The position numbers and the translations under genes were made by a program. From assembly GCA_947561395.2 (NCBI GenBank), contig OX387187.1, positions 33,895,829 through 33,959,828 of the forward strand: DNA of 64,000 bases, written 5' to 3'. Each line of letters opens with the position of its first letter. Position 1 is the first letter of the stretch. The stretch is from Buxus sempervirens. Lineage: Eukaryota; Streptophyta; Magnoliopsida; Buxales; Buxaceae. Shown here piece by piece: positions 48,701-58,452 of the stretch. The notes beneath the pieces were generated by a model that was not told the origin of the DNA, searched no databases, and worked only from the letters and a program-made list of their open reading frames with translations.

Positions 48701-49523
48701 ATGGCCAGCAAATGGCTCCCTCTATGAACACTCATATAAATGATATAACAAAAAGACCTTTGTGGAGAGGCTGGACTGAGTTGAGCTTTAAGTGTGCATG
48801 GATGATATTATTCCAATTGTCATAGTGCATACTCGCTATACCAATGAGGCCCCCAGGCAGCATGCCAAGGTGATTCCATGGCCCCCAACAGCATGCCGAG
48901 GGGCTTGGGTTCCTTTTTGTGCACCTGTTGGAGTTTATTATGAGACTTTATTGGTGGATTCTGCTTAAGGATTACATAGAGATAAAAGCTATATCACTTG
49001 GCAATTTGCAGAACCTTCTTCCTTGCGGTTTCAGTAGTGTGTGCATGTTGTTTTTTCTGCGTCTGTCTGTGTGACTCTGTGCGCACATGCTTATGTGTGC
49101 TTATATTATATTACCAGTAGTATTTGGTTCAGTTATTTTCATAACCAAAAGTTCCAAGTTTTACAGATATTGGCAATCCTGATGCTTTCTGATTTTGTCC
49201 CTGGACCAAAAACTTCATTACTTGAAGAATCATTTAACCGGAATCTACTGGGTTCATTTCTTCTGGTAATCGAGGCACCCATTTAGTGCTTTAATTTAGT
49301 TAAATTTGTTTCCTCCCCCATGCTCCACAAACAAAATCTTACTATTGTTTTGCAATATTTATCCATGCAGGCCAATGTGCTTACAGGGCTGATAAACTTG
49401 TATCTTGATACCATCTTTGCTTCTGCACTTAAAGCCATTGTTATCTTGGTTGTCTATGCATTTTTGTTATGCACTCTCACTGGACTGGCAGAATTTTCAG
49501 GAATTAAGTTGAAATTTTGGTAG
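31383..49523 (+). CDS. PIGW: GPI-anchor inositol acyltransferase PIG-W/GWT1, 16 exons
   Basis: Exons: 31383-31432, 31528-31591, 31687-31732, 33995-34128, 34545-34618, 34767-34854, 34954-35043, 37095-37168, 40423-40510, 44911-45037, 45136-45240, 47882-47996, 48114-48165, 48257-48301, 49167-49265 and 49371-49523. All junctions are GT/AG and phases agree (1404 nt, 467 aa; human and yeast relatives are near 490-504). The enzyme acylates the inositol of GlcN-PI in the ER membrane, an early GPI-anchor step. Recognisable parts: the N-terminal [19 protein letters not shown], the [13 protein letters not shown] loop, [76 protein letters not shown] and the terminal membrane helix before [10 protein letters not shown]. 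About a dozen hydrophobic segments. The ATG at 31383 begins [19 protein letters not shown], in family register. Long introns 3, 8, 9 and 11 hold transposon remnants. Confidence 0.95.
31965..32430 (+). mobile_element. RTE-type LINE 3' remnant (PIGW intron 3)
   Basis: The translation [20 protein letters not shown], followed by ALKWTCRNA, matches the C-terminal part of plant RTE reverse transcriptases (the ECWAxKxQxxxKMxxxEMxMLRWMCG pattern). The 3' tail CCCAACTAGACGGGATAAAG followed by TTRTTGTT is typical of RTE ends. Frameshifted and stopped; 5' truncated. Confidence 0.72.
36676..36800 (+). repeat. (CT)n-(CTT)n microsatellite, PIGW intron 7
   Basis: CCCT repeats, then CT repeats, then CTT repeats. 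They create Ser/Leu-rich shadow ORFs at 36556-36829. Confidence 0.95.
37380..38050 (+). repeat. Degenerate minisatellite, PIGW intron 8
   Basis: About fifteen loosely repeated 35-45-bp units built around TTTGATCTTGGGCCAYTAGGAC-like words (for example near 37690, 37770, 37790, 37860 and 37900). Strong divergence indicates age. Confidence 0.6.
40024..40072 (+). repeat. (CT)n, T-run and (GT)n microsatellites, PIGW intron 8
   Basis: CT repeats, a T run, then GT and TA repeats in succession. Confidence 0.85.
41362..42053. mobile_element. Non-autonomous hAT element, 692 bp, in PIGW intron 9
   Basis: Ends CAGAGCTGGCAAC and GTTGCCAACTCTA with a perfect 8-bp duplication CTTCACAT (41354-41361, 42054-42061). 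The terminal repeats resemble those of the hAT at 17471 (core TGGCAA). The interior near both ends is made of GGGTTGACCCG/AACCCG words. No transposase. Confidence 0.92.
44010..44425 (+). mobile_element. RTE-type LINE 3' remnant (PIGW intron 9)
   Basis: A stopped frame reads [18 protein letters not shown], then [19 protein letters not shown], then [17 protein letters not shown] and [14 protein letters not shown], the C-terminal signature of RTE reverse transcriptases. Several frameshifts. Same orientation as the remnant at 31965. Confidence 0.75.
46100..47430 (-). mobile_element. RTE-type LINE remnant with endonuclease region (PIGW intron 11)
   Basis: On the minus strand, decayed fragments in order: [13 protein letters not shown] (endonuclease start, near 47400), [18 protein letters not shown] (near 47200), an EDxNGHIGGK-like patch (near 47040), QIDIFSYRK...[20 protein letters not shown] (46860-46740), [11 protein letters not shown] (near 46660) and a DDIPIEAVQ patch (near 46190). 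This follows the RTE order of endonuclease, linker and reverse transcriptase. Many stops and frameshifts; opposite in orientation to PIGW. Confidence 0.7.
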
Positions 49524-49539
49524 GCCTGAGCTGCCTAAG

Positions 49540-49700
49540 TTGAAATTAGGTTGCTTCATTGTGGCCTAAAGGTCATGGGTTCGACTCACAGAGAACAGCC
49601 TTTCCACTTGTGGGGGTAAGGCTGCGTACATCAAACCCTCCCTAGACACTACACAGCGGCAGGAGCCTCGAGCACTGGGCTAGCCCCTTATGTTAGGGAT
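49540..49700 (+). mobile_element. tRNA-derived SINE remnant (Au-like), 3' of PIGW
   Basis: Contains a B box GGTTCGACTC (49578-49587). Downstream it has the conserved body AACAGCCTTTCCACTTGTGG, GGTAAGGCTGCGTACATC, ACCCTCCCTAGAC and GGAGCCTCGAGCACTGGG, which matches the widespread plant Au SINE pattern. It begins about 15-20 bp after the PIGW stop codon, so it may lie in the 3' UTR. Confidence 0.8.
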
Positions 49701-49769
49701 TTATATTAGGGCATTATACCTGTAGTTCTCTTGGTGGTCATACATGGGTTTTTATTACGCTTTCTTGCT

Positions 49770-49820
49770 TGATTGGCAGAATTTTCTCGAATTAAGTTGA
49801 AAATTTGTAAGCCAGACTTT
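49770..49820 (+). pseudogene. Duplicated tail of the PIGW terminal exon
   Basis: TTGATTGGCAGAATTTTCTC, followed by GAATTAAGTTGAAAATTTGTAAGCC, repeats the end of exon 16 (CTGGCAGAATTTTCAGGAAT, AAGTTGAAATTTTGGTAGGCC) at about 85% identity, 275 bp downstream and beyond the SINE. It does not extend the reading frame. Confidence 0.7.
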
Positions 49821-50347
49821 CAGAGCTCTTGGTTGTAAATTTTTTGTAACATGCTATCATTTAGGCGTGACTCTGTTGAAATTTGTGTAATTGATTCATT
49901 AATGGTTTCTGGTGATTACTTTTCTTCATGCCGTCTGGTCAGTATTAACTTTCTAACTTCAAATTATAGATCCATCAGCAGATTGTTCACGTTTTACCTA
50001 AAAATTACCAATATAATCTATTTTTTTATAGAATCTGCCAACTTGCTTCTTTACGAAATCTGGTTTCGGGTGCAGACTATTTCCATCAAATGAAATCTGG
50101 TTGGTGTAGAACTCTACTATTTTAAATTACAGATTCATCAGCCAAATGTATATGTAATGTAGCATAAAAGTTGCTAATGATTCTATGTAGGAAGAAAGAT
50201 CCACACAATGAAATCGAAAGAAATCTCCAATATTAAATTTCCCAAATCTCTGGGTCTTTATTAATTAACTCTTGTAAATGTTTTCCATTTGCAACTGCCA
50301 ACGAATAGTTTTCTTTTTTCTTAATTTACACCAATCGTGAAGATAAA

Positions 50348-51439
50348 GGTACCGTTTGGCAATGCTTTTCAGAAGTGGTTTTTTGCTTTGGAAAGCAAAA
50401 GTGCTGTTTGGTTATGCATACATGAAGCAATTTATAAGAAGTAAAAAAGTAATTTCATTGCTTTTCAAAATAAGCATAGAAATGTTGTTTCTCACTTTAA
50501 GTATAAATTTACTTTCCTGCTTCTAAAACCCTTGACACAAAATTAGACTGGGAAAAAATTGACCCATCATGTCCAATCCAACCCGAATAAATTGGTTCGA
50601 GTTGGCTCGTGTAATAGTTGAGTTGGCTTCAGGTTGGGGATTTAGTAACCCATTCGTATTTGGGTCAACTCGAATCTAGCCCAATAATGATTCGTTCAAT
50701 GCAATAATAACTTGTTTAACACGATAATGACCTGTTTAACCCGATAATGATCCGTTTAAATTGATAATGACTTGTTTAACCCAATAATAACCCACTAAAC
50801 CCAATAATGATCTGTTGAACCCGATAATGACTCGTTTAACACAATAATGACCCGTTTAACACGATAATGACCTGTTTAACTTGATAATGATTCATTTAAC
50901 CCGATAATGACCCGTTTAACCCAATAATGATTCGTTGAACCCGATAATGACTCGTTTAACTCGATAATGGCCCGTTTAACATGATAATGACTTGTTTAAC
51001 TCGATAATGACTCGTTTAACCCTAAATTGTATCACTAATTTATGTTATTTTCTATTGGTGTATTTTTTTTATAATTAAAAAATAAAAAATTTTAATCGGG
51101 TTGGTGATTGAACCCGATTATTGGCGAGTTGGGTTTTCCCAACCCACTAATAAACAGATTCAACTTGAACCGACCCGATTATTGTTCAACCCGTTACAAT
51201 ATATGTCAAGTATATTTTTAAGTAGAATGCATCAACTGTTTACGGTAATTTTATATGATAGCATACAAGTAATTTATATGCTACTATAGTTATTAAACAT
51301 GCTTTTTACTTCTTAGCAGCAAAGCAAAAGTTTACCAAACAGCTTTGCTTCAACAAAATATCTTTTGAAAAGTATAAAATTACTTTTTTGCTTTCTTGCT
51401 TTTGAAAGCAAGAAAGCAAAAGCGTTACCAAACGGAGCC
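50348..51439. mobile_element. hAT-like element with an internal 20-bp minisatellite
   Basis: Inverted ends GGTACCGTTTGGCAATGCTTTT and AAAAGCGTTACCAAACGGAGCC (written here in halves of a 22-bp match with 4 mismatches). A second inverted zone is rich in AAAGCAAGAAAGC. No clear 8-bp duplication remains. The interior carries GGGTTGACCCG-like sequence as in the 41362 hAT. Confidence 0.6.
50690..51020 (+). repeat. 20-bp minisatellite, about 16 copies
   Basis: Consensus TTAACCCGATAATGACCCGT. The TTAAC words at 50716 and 50736 show the 20-bp period. Copies differ by one to four bases. Confidence 0.92.
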
Positions 51440-51843
51440 AAAATCTATTTGTCAGATTTTCCTTTTGAGAGATTCCTGAGTTTATCCATTAGGTTTTGTT
51501 GTACTTTGATTGAGCTTTGTTAAAATAAATCAAATCACTAAGGCCTCGTTTGCCATTCATTCCATATTAGAAATTCCTTATGAGAATAAGTTCTTGGAAC
51601 TCATTTTGTGAATTAATTTTAATGAAATTAGTTCCGTGCAAGGAGAAGCATTGCCTCTATTAAATATTCTTCTTTTTCAGAATCTTCAATTTTCATGTTG
51701 CAGTGATAGAGAATTTGCTAGAAATCTGCTAGAGAGAGCATAGTTTTTATATTCAGCATGGTATTATATTAACTATAGTGAATAATATTTTGTTAAGGGA
51801 TATTGGAGAGCTCCAATCTTGCTTTTGTGTTCAGTTACATCCA
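51440..51843. other. AT-rich intergenic
   Basis: Nothing recognised beyond a GCCTCGTTTGCCATTCATTCC sequence (in part) at 51543 reminiscent of hAT-type ends, without a partner. Confidence 0.35.
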
Positions 51844-52245
51844 ACTAGAGGGGGTACGTGCACTACTGCACATCTACGCAGTGGTTAAAGTGGGACCCTA
51901 AGCAGTTTATTAAGTAGTTTTTTTAAGGGATAGGCATTTGGGTGGGTAGTTATTTTGGACAAAGGAGTCTTTTTAGGATTTCGTAAGGACTTATTATAAC
52001 TACTAGAGGGAATGAACAGTTCTGTAAATGTCCAGATTTTAAAGGAATAGGCAGAGTTTTGACTATCTAACCCTATTTTATGTCCAGATTTTAAAGGAAT
52101 ATGCAAAGTTTTGACTATCTAACCCTATTTTAATTATGTCTTAACAATGAACGGTAAGGTCTTTCTAAGAAAGTCTTGCATAGTTGTTGGCATGCTTCCT
52201 AAACTCGTTATATGTAGTATATATGAAAGAGGCGGGTGAGAATCC
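51844..52245 (-). mobile_element. Helitron-like element, reverse orientation
   Basis: In reverse the 3' end is CTAGT (complement of 51844-51848) followed by T, with the hairpin GTGCAGTAGTGCAC (complement of 51858-51871) upstream. It contains a 52-bp tandem duplication (52029-52080 and 52081-52132, starting TGTCCAGATTTTAAAGGAAT). It shares AACGGTAAGG and GCATAGTTGTTGGCA with the copy at 7140. The 5' end is approximate. Confidence 0.62.
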
Positions 52246-53717
52246 TGGGCAATATTCCTTATGTTCACTTTATAATAGTATGGATTAGAGTACAATGGAG
52301 TAAATCAAGCATAGTTTTTGAATTTAAACAAAATAATACCATCAAGGAAGTAATGGACATTAGCACCAAGGAAATAATAGAAGTTATAAGGATCTCTGTG
52401 GTCAAACTCCGTACAAAGATTCTTGAATAAACTTGGTACAGTCAAATGACTATTAAGGCAATTAGACTTTCTCTGTGAGTAAAGAAATCCATTTGCATAC
52501 GACAAGAAGCAGGTTGGGTCTAATCAAGAACAGGAGAGGCGCAGGTGCCATTTTGATCTGTAGAACAAAAAGGCGAATTTTGTGGGTTCTATCTTTAGAA
52601 TAGGTTGGAGATTGGTATTTTTTGAAATGAATAAAGGGTTGGTCTGATAAAAGTAAGGCAAGGAATCGTTAGGAGACGCAGGAGGATTTGTCGGAGAAAC
52701 AGTAGAAGAAGAAAGTAGGACAAGCCTTGTAGAAATCTTTGATAAGTTGAAGGCTGTTGAAAAGGAATTGGGGCAAGAGGGTCTTGAAGTTGCTCATGTG
52801 TGTGCATGCGGGCATGTGATTTGATGCTACATGGCATTAGCTTGTAAGGCCCTGATTCGTAAATTTAACCCGAACCACCCAATGCTTGCTCGAGCCAACA
52901 CGAATAAGAACCTGAATTGAGAATTCAGTTTGAGTTTGGTTTTGGGCTAAGTTTCATTTGTGACTCAAAGTTGAGTTTGGGTTGGGTTCGAACTCATACT
53001 ATGCAATAACCAACTTAATAATATGCATAAAAATAAAAGATATATTCAAAAATTTACATTTTGTTTGAGCCACTAAACCTAGCCCAGACTTGAATAATAA
53101 TCCTTGGGGTGAGTTTATTAAGTTCGAGTTAGGCAGTCTAAGGACGAATTTGGGCTCATTAATTGTAAATACGGTTAAGCCTGAACTTATAATAACCCAA
53201 ACCCAACATGCCCTACTTATAGCTCTAGATTGAGGGAGCCTTATTTTGTAGCCAATAATTTTTTTAATATGAAGCTTGAATATCAAAGTTTTAAGCCATC
53301 GGAAAATTCCCCATCCGGCCATAGGCATTTTGGAAAATTTTTTTTCCCTTATCTTTCTTTCATTTTGCAAATCCCAGTAAGTTCAAGTAACTATTAATGA
53401 AATAGCTATTCATTAGTGGTGGGTCCCACTTAAATAAAATCAAAAGTATCCAAACAAGATTTTAGATTCTAAAACCAGCAATGAGAATCTAGTTTTTCAA
53501 AATCCGAATTATAATCCAGAATCTAGAAACCAGAAACCCTACCAAACAACCCCAAGTCTTTTGCTTTTGTTTTTCTTCCGTGCATTTATGACTAAATAAT
53601 CCTGTTTATGAGATTCATTTAAATACTTAACTGCCCAATTTAAGTAAAATCAGAAACTATAATACTAAAACTTCTATAACTCAGTGCAACAATTTCTCTA
53701 CAGAAGAATAAGTTTGA
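52246..53717. other. Intergenic, repeat-like but unassigned
   Basis: 52850-53225 contains AACCCGAACC/GGGTTGGGTT-type words like the hAT interiors at 41362 and 50690, suggesting another decayed element. 53480-53560 resembles inverted 1355-1420. No gene; the 123-aa minus ORF at 52999-53370 lacks motifs. Confidence 0.4.
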
Positions 53718-53722
53718 GTCGT

Positions 53723-53943
53723 TGTTTACACCCTCCATAGCCTAGCAAATGAAAGAAAGCCATGTGGCACCTATACGGTCTAACCTTACCAGAGGAGCCA
53801 CATCAACGTCTACATACGCCAAACACACGACCGAAGCCATGTAAGCACATATAATGGGAAAATCAAAAGATACTTACAAGCCCGCACAAAGACACATTAT
53901 TCCCACGGCCACGTGTCGAGCCCGTACCAATTTGGGACCAACA
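53723..53943 (+). mobile_element. 221-bp miniature LTR (TRIM-like solo LTR)
   Basis: Begins TGTTTACACCC and ends GGGACCAACA, with a perfect 5-bp duplication GTCGT (53718-53722, 53944-53948). Its two halves match the first ~130 bp and last ~75 bp of the 1135-bp LTR at 60662-61796 (GAAGCCATGTAAGCACATAT; ACAAAGACACAT; CCACGTGTC). It therefore looks like the same LTR with the middle ~900 bp (TATA, R, poly(A)) missing. Confidence 0.85.
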
Positions 53944-54234
53944 GTCGTATTGTAAAAAATGCATAGCAGTTGGCACATGAGTGCTAATTGCTTTAAGTAC
54001 ATAAACATCATCGTTAAATTCGTGGGGTACCCCTCCATTATTTCTAAGGCACTTGAAAACTATTTGTTTTGAGTCTGTTACATCATGTTTGTTTCTGTTA
54101 CTGTAAATAAAAATAATATAGTACCTTTGATCCTCAAAAGATCAAAAACTACTTGGCTGTTAGAAAGAAAGCAATGTCTTGGGGTTGAAGACAGTCGCTT
54201 TCTCAAGCATGATTCATGCACATGCAAAAAAATA

Positions 54235-54588
54235 AAAATGGGTTTTTAGTGATACTTTTTGGAAAGAATTCTCAATCAGTCGTCTAATTCTTGTAAATTG
54301 ACAATTAGTGATACTTTTTAAAAATAATTAGAAATCAGTGTTATTTTACTATTTATGAAGAATATCTTCCGAAAATGTCCTCAAAAGACTTTGAAAACCA
54401 TTTTACTCATTTTGTTACCATTGAAGTTTACAAGTCTTTTGAGGGCATTTTTGGAAGATATTTTTCATGTACATTAAAATAACACTGATTTCTAATTATT
54501 TTTAAAAAGTATCACTAATTATCAATTTACAAGAATTGAACGACTGAATGAGAATTTTTTCCAAAAAGTATCACTAAAAACCCATTTT
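54235..54588. mobile_element. Foldback MITE with ~165-bp arms
   Basis: Left arm 54235-54400 and right arm about 54420-54588 are nearly perfect inverted repeats, starting AAAATGGGTTTTTAGTGATA and ending TATCACTAAAAACCCATTTT. The loop is only about 20 bp. The tips resemble Mutator-type MITE ends (GGGGCAAAATGG). Transcription would give a long hairpin RNA. Confidence 0.88.
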
Positions 54589-54599
54589 GCCCCACAAAA

Positions 54600-55014
54600 G
54601 ATCAGCGTGTCTACCCCAAGCACACAACAGTCCATAAACCATTATTACTTACTTAAATGGTTTTGTTCCAAGGATGAGTACAAGCAAAAAAAATCGTTAG
54701 GGCTTTGTCCTTTTTTTTATGGAAGTTAGGGCTTTGTCCAATCAGACAGACAGAACAGAGGAATAATATTAAGTGGTCAATCGTTTATATGCCTCAAGAA
54801 ATTAAACAAAGAAAATGGATATTTATATTGTCACTAAAGCCAACCTCGGAGAATATTCCCATTGGCCCTCCCTTTTTCTTCTCATAAATACCCTCCATAA
54901 CACATAAAACCCCAAATAAAACCACTATCCTAATCCACTTTCCAATTTTTACAACATACTTTTATGTTGCACGGTTAATTATCACCAACAAAAATACAAT
55001 TATCTGCAAATAAA
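54600..55014. other. Intergenic, nothing recognised
   Basis: AT-rich; a CTCATAAATACCCTCC segment at 54881 resembles a TATA context but no gene follows. Confidence 0.35.
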
Positions 55015-55125
55015 ACTAGAGGTGGGCTGACGTGCAATAGTGCAAGTGCCTCCACTATTTATAAAACATGAACAGCAATTCAAAAATGAGATGTCACAAC
55101 CGATATACAATTTGGTTTATAGTAA
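55015..55125 (-). mobile_element. Helitron-like 3' terminus, reverse orientation
   Basis: ACTAG at 55015-55019 preceded by A (that is, CTAGT followed by T in reverse) with the hairpin TGCAATAGTGCA at 55033-55044. Matches the ends at 2794, 7140 and 51844. The rest of the element is short or has been displaced by the MITE at 55126. Confidence 0.5.
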
Positions 55126-55758
55126 AGGCAAAATTGTTTTTTAGTTATACATTTTAAACATAATTCAGATTCAGTCATCCAATTTCGTATAATGGGACAG
55201 TAGTGATACTTTTTAGGGTATTTGTGAATGCTATTTTACTTTTCATGGAAAAAAAATGCCCTTAGTGTGTATCTCTTACAAATCCCCATATTAGATTTAC
55301 AAGTCTAATAATATGGCATACAAGTCTATAAATTAGATTTACAAGCCTCTTAGTTGGATTTACAAGTCTATTAAAGGGGTTTAAAGCCTCTAAAGTGGAT
55401 TTACAAGTCTAAAAAATGGGTTTAAAAGTCCCCGAAACTCAATTTACAAATCTACAAAATGGATTTGTAAGTCTCATAACATGGTTTACAAGTCTAGCAA
55501 AGCGGTTTTTATAACTATTTGAAGTTGATTTACAAGTCTATCAATGGAGTTTACAAGTCCCAAATTTGGATTTAAAAGTTTCATAAATGGAATTTACAAG
55601 TCCCGAATAGATAGAGATTGAGGGCATTGTTGACATGAACAATAAAACCACACTGTTTTCAAATATCTTGAAAAAGTATTATTATTGCATCATTATCTAA
55701 AATTTGGTCACTGAATCTGAATTATTTTAAAAAATATCACAAAAAATCAATTCTCCCC
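55126..55758. mobile_element. MULE-type MITE with a tandem-repeat core
   Basis: Ends GGCAAAATTG and CAATTCTCCCC with about 130-bp diverged inverted arms (ATAATTCAGATTCAGT in the left arm, inverted in the right). The flanks TATAGTAAA and GATAGTCAA agree at 7 of 9 positions (decayed 9-bp duplication). The core 55275-55610 is a run of roughly fourteen 22-26-bp units with GATTTACAAGTCT. Confidence 0.72.
55275..55610 (+). repeat. Variable tandem repeats GATTTACAAGTCT in the MITE core
   Basis: The 13-bp motif recurs about fourteen times with variable 9-13-bp spacers (for example AAAATGG, CTATTAAAGGG). Confidence 0.85.
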
Positions 55759-55810
55759 GATAGTCAACCGGTGTTAAAGAAAAACGGTCGACATAATTAA
55801 CTAGTCTTAT

Positions 55811-57126
55811 AGGCCATTTGGTAATTTTATTTTTTAAAAACAGTTTGAAAACTAAAAACGTTTCAACGGTTTTTTGGTTTTTGAAAACAACTAACAAAAA
55901 AACCGTTTGGTAACAATTATTGTTTTTTGGGTTTTTAAAAATAGATGACAAGAAACCCGTTTGGTAACAATTAATAAAAAAACAATTTAAGTTTTAAAAT
56001 TACAAAAATACGTTGGGATACAAAAAACAAGTTAAGTTCAATACGCCAAAATAATATCCTTTCCCATTGAGTAATAAAGAATGAACATGGTTAAATAATT
56101 TAACTTACTTAAGAATAGTAATTTTAAATTTAGTTTTGTTAACATTAATATGTTTAAGTAATTTTAGATTTAGTTTTGTGTATAAATAAAATAACTAATT
56201 GGTATAAGGGAAGTCTTGGAATAACAAGGGCTTCCAATAGTAAAATGTCACTATAATTTAATTATGTTGACAAATATTTCTTAAATGTTGGAACCTAGAA
56301 CATTTCAGACTGGATTTTAATTATTTTTATAACATATCACTAAAATTTAATTTTCGCTTTCTTCTTCCTCTAAACCCTCGACTATTCGTAGAAACAGTCG
56401 ACTATTCGACTATTCAATAGTCGATGTCAAATCCCTCTCGCTTTCGTATTCTCTCTATCTCTCCTTATTCCCCCCTCTCTCGCTATGTCTCTCCCTCACC
56501 CTCTCTCTCTTTCTATCTTTTTTTTTTCTCACTTTGTCAGTTCCGGTGGTCGGAGCCAAGCTCAAGAGCGACTGAATCTTACAAGGTTACACCCCTCTCT
56601 CTCTCTCTCTCTATCCCTTCTTTGTCTCTCACTCTCTGTATCATTTCTAAATGGCAAGATCGGAACTGACGAATAGTAGAGGGCGTTTTCATACCTGATC
56701 TTTAGTCATCTAAGGGTGATGCTGGTGAAATCAGAGGGGGGGGGGGGGGTTTCCTGATAGAAAAATACTGGATTTTGAAACCCTTGGATTTCGTTTCAAC
56801 ATCCACCGGAATCGACGAATAGCGGTAGATCAAGCAGAAGAATGTAAGTGAAGATGGAGGAGGTACTAAACTAGATGAAGTTGAAGACTGAGGAAGACGA
56901 CAGGAGTCGGGGAGAATTCGAATAAAAATATTACAAAACTACCATCATCAAAAACAAAAAAATGGTTTTGCGTTTTTAAAAACCTATATTTTCGGTTTTT
57001 AAAAACCGGGATGATTTTGAACTGTTTTTCTTTTAAAACAATTTGAAAACGAACAGTACCAAACACATTTTTGGTTTTGTGTCTAAAAACTGAAAAACGG
57101 TTTATGAACACGTTCCCAAACACCCT
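55811..57126. mobile_element. hAT-like element with CT-rich interior
   Basis: Left end AGGCCATTTGGTAAT and right end (complement) AGGGTGTTTGGGAAC are inverted. The subterminal zones on both sides are T-rich with GTTTTTAAAAAC-type words. No exact duplication is seen. The interior 56340-56900 is CT-rich with microsatellites and may include captured gene leader sequence; no transposase was recognised. Confidence 0.55.
56500..56640 (+). repeat. CT-rich microsatellites
   Basis: Several (CT)n and (CTCTCTC) tracts; the source of Ser/Leu-rich shadow ORFs. Confidence 0.85.
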
Positions 57127-57876
57127 CTTAAAAAGAAGACTAGTTAGGTTGATCAGTGACTAGAAAATCAGGTTGATCAGTTACTAACAAACTTGTCCCA
57201 TTTTTTATAATGACTCGAGCTAGTAATTTGGCAAACATACAAAATTAATATTCATCATTCTTAAATTTTTATTATTTTTAAATATCTTTCCTATTTTATT
57301 TTTATATATCTCGCCTCTCAAAACATAGCTATTATCTGTGTTTATAGCAAGTAAACGTGCCCCAAGACTTATAGAGACTTATTTGGTTAAGCCCTTATTC
57401 TTTATAATTGTAATGTAACCGATGTCCATGACAATGACCCAATGGTAACCCTTTTCCTCTTGGTAATATATGGTAACACTCACTTACGAGTCTTTGACGA
57501 AAACATCATGCTTATACATAATACCAAAACATTTTAATGTGTCCTATAAGTTGCCCCTCATAACTAGATTTCGAGGTGTGGTGTCTACTTCAATACCAAC
57601 TATTATAGGGGTAACCGTTGTTCCAAAAGCCTTAGGACGAAGACTTACTTGATTACATTCTTTAACCTTTAGGATCATTAGACACAAGAAATGTTGATTT
57701 TTCCATGAAGAGTATAAAAATAAATTACAAGATGCAGGATCTTAACCCAAATAAAGAAGCAAAAATGACCAGGATTGATGTGTTATTGAATTGTAAAATC
57801 AAAGACCTCCTTAAGTCTGCACGGTACACTTCTCTTTTTCTTCTTTTCTTTCTTCAATATTCCCTTTTTACGTTCT
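57127..57876. other. Intergenic, nothing recognised
   Basis: AT-rich without motif-bearing ORFs. Ends at the GTTCT duplication of the next LTR. Confidence 0.35.
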
Positions 57877-58452
57877 TGTAGACACCCCAAAATTGCACGA
57901 TTTTTGATAAATCTTGAAGGAGAGAAATATTTTATTGGAATTTTCAATTCTTTGCATTGGGTTTGAGATACTTAACCCATTTGAATCCAAAACGGAAAAG
58001 GAAAAGGCCCGAATTCAATCTTTTGTGCAAAGTCAAACTTTTTCCGGTTGAATTTTGTTGACTTTTGACCCCAGAAAATGAAATATTTTTTAAAGCCAGA
58101 TTTCAAGATAATTTTTCCCGTTAATCAGGTTTTTAGCCATGTTATTGCATAAAAGAATTTTTTGAGATTTTAAATCTTGACGAATACCTTGGTTTTAACA
58201 TATTGAACCTTTTTTCCAGACCTGAAAAATCGGAATTTTTCCTAGAACTGGAAAGTTGACTTTTTATTCACTTGGAATTTGGGTCTGGAACTATTTTTAA
58301 TGGATTCAAATGGGGGGGGGGGGGTGTTTGTTTATTTACATGTAATATCTTAAGTAAATGGAGATTAAAAAATACGAGGACATTTACTTAAACGATATTA
58401 CATATAAATAAGTATTGCCTGTGTTAAAATTCGGATAAAAGCTTCTTTTTTT

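Noticed and set aside
49560-49600. tRNA gene candidate (B box GGTTCGACTC)
   Set aside because: No complete cloverleaf, and the downstream body matches a SINE.
52999-53370. 123-aa minus-strand ORF
   Set aside because: Overlaps hAT-like AACCCG repeats; no motif.
56738-56752. G run as a G-quadruplex regulatory site
   Set aside because: A single homopolymer inside a transposon with no promoter context; not enough to support a function.
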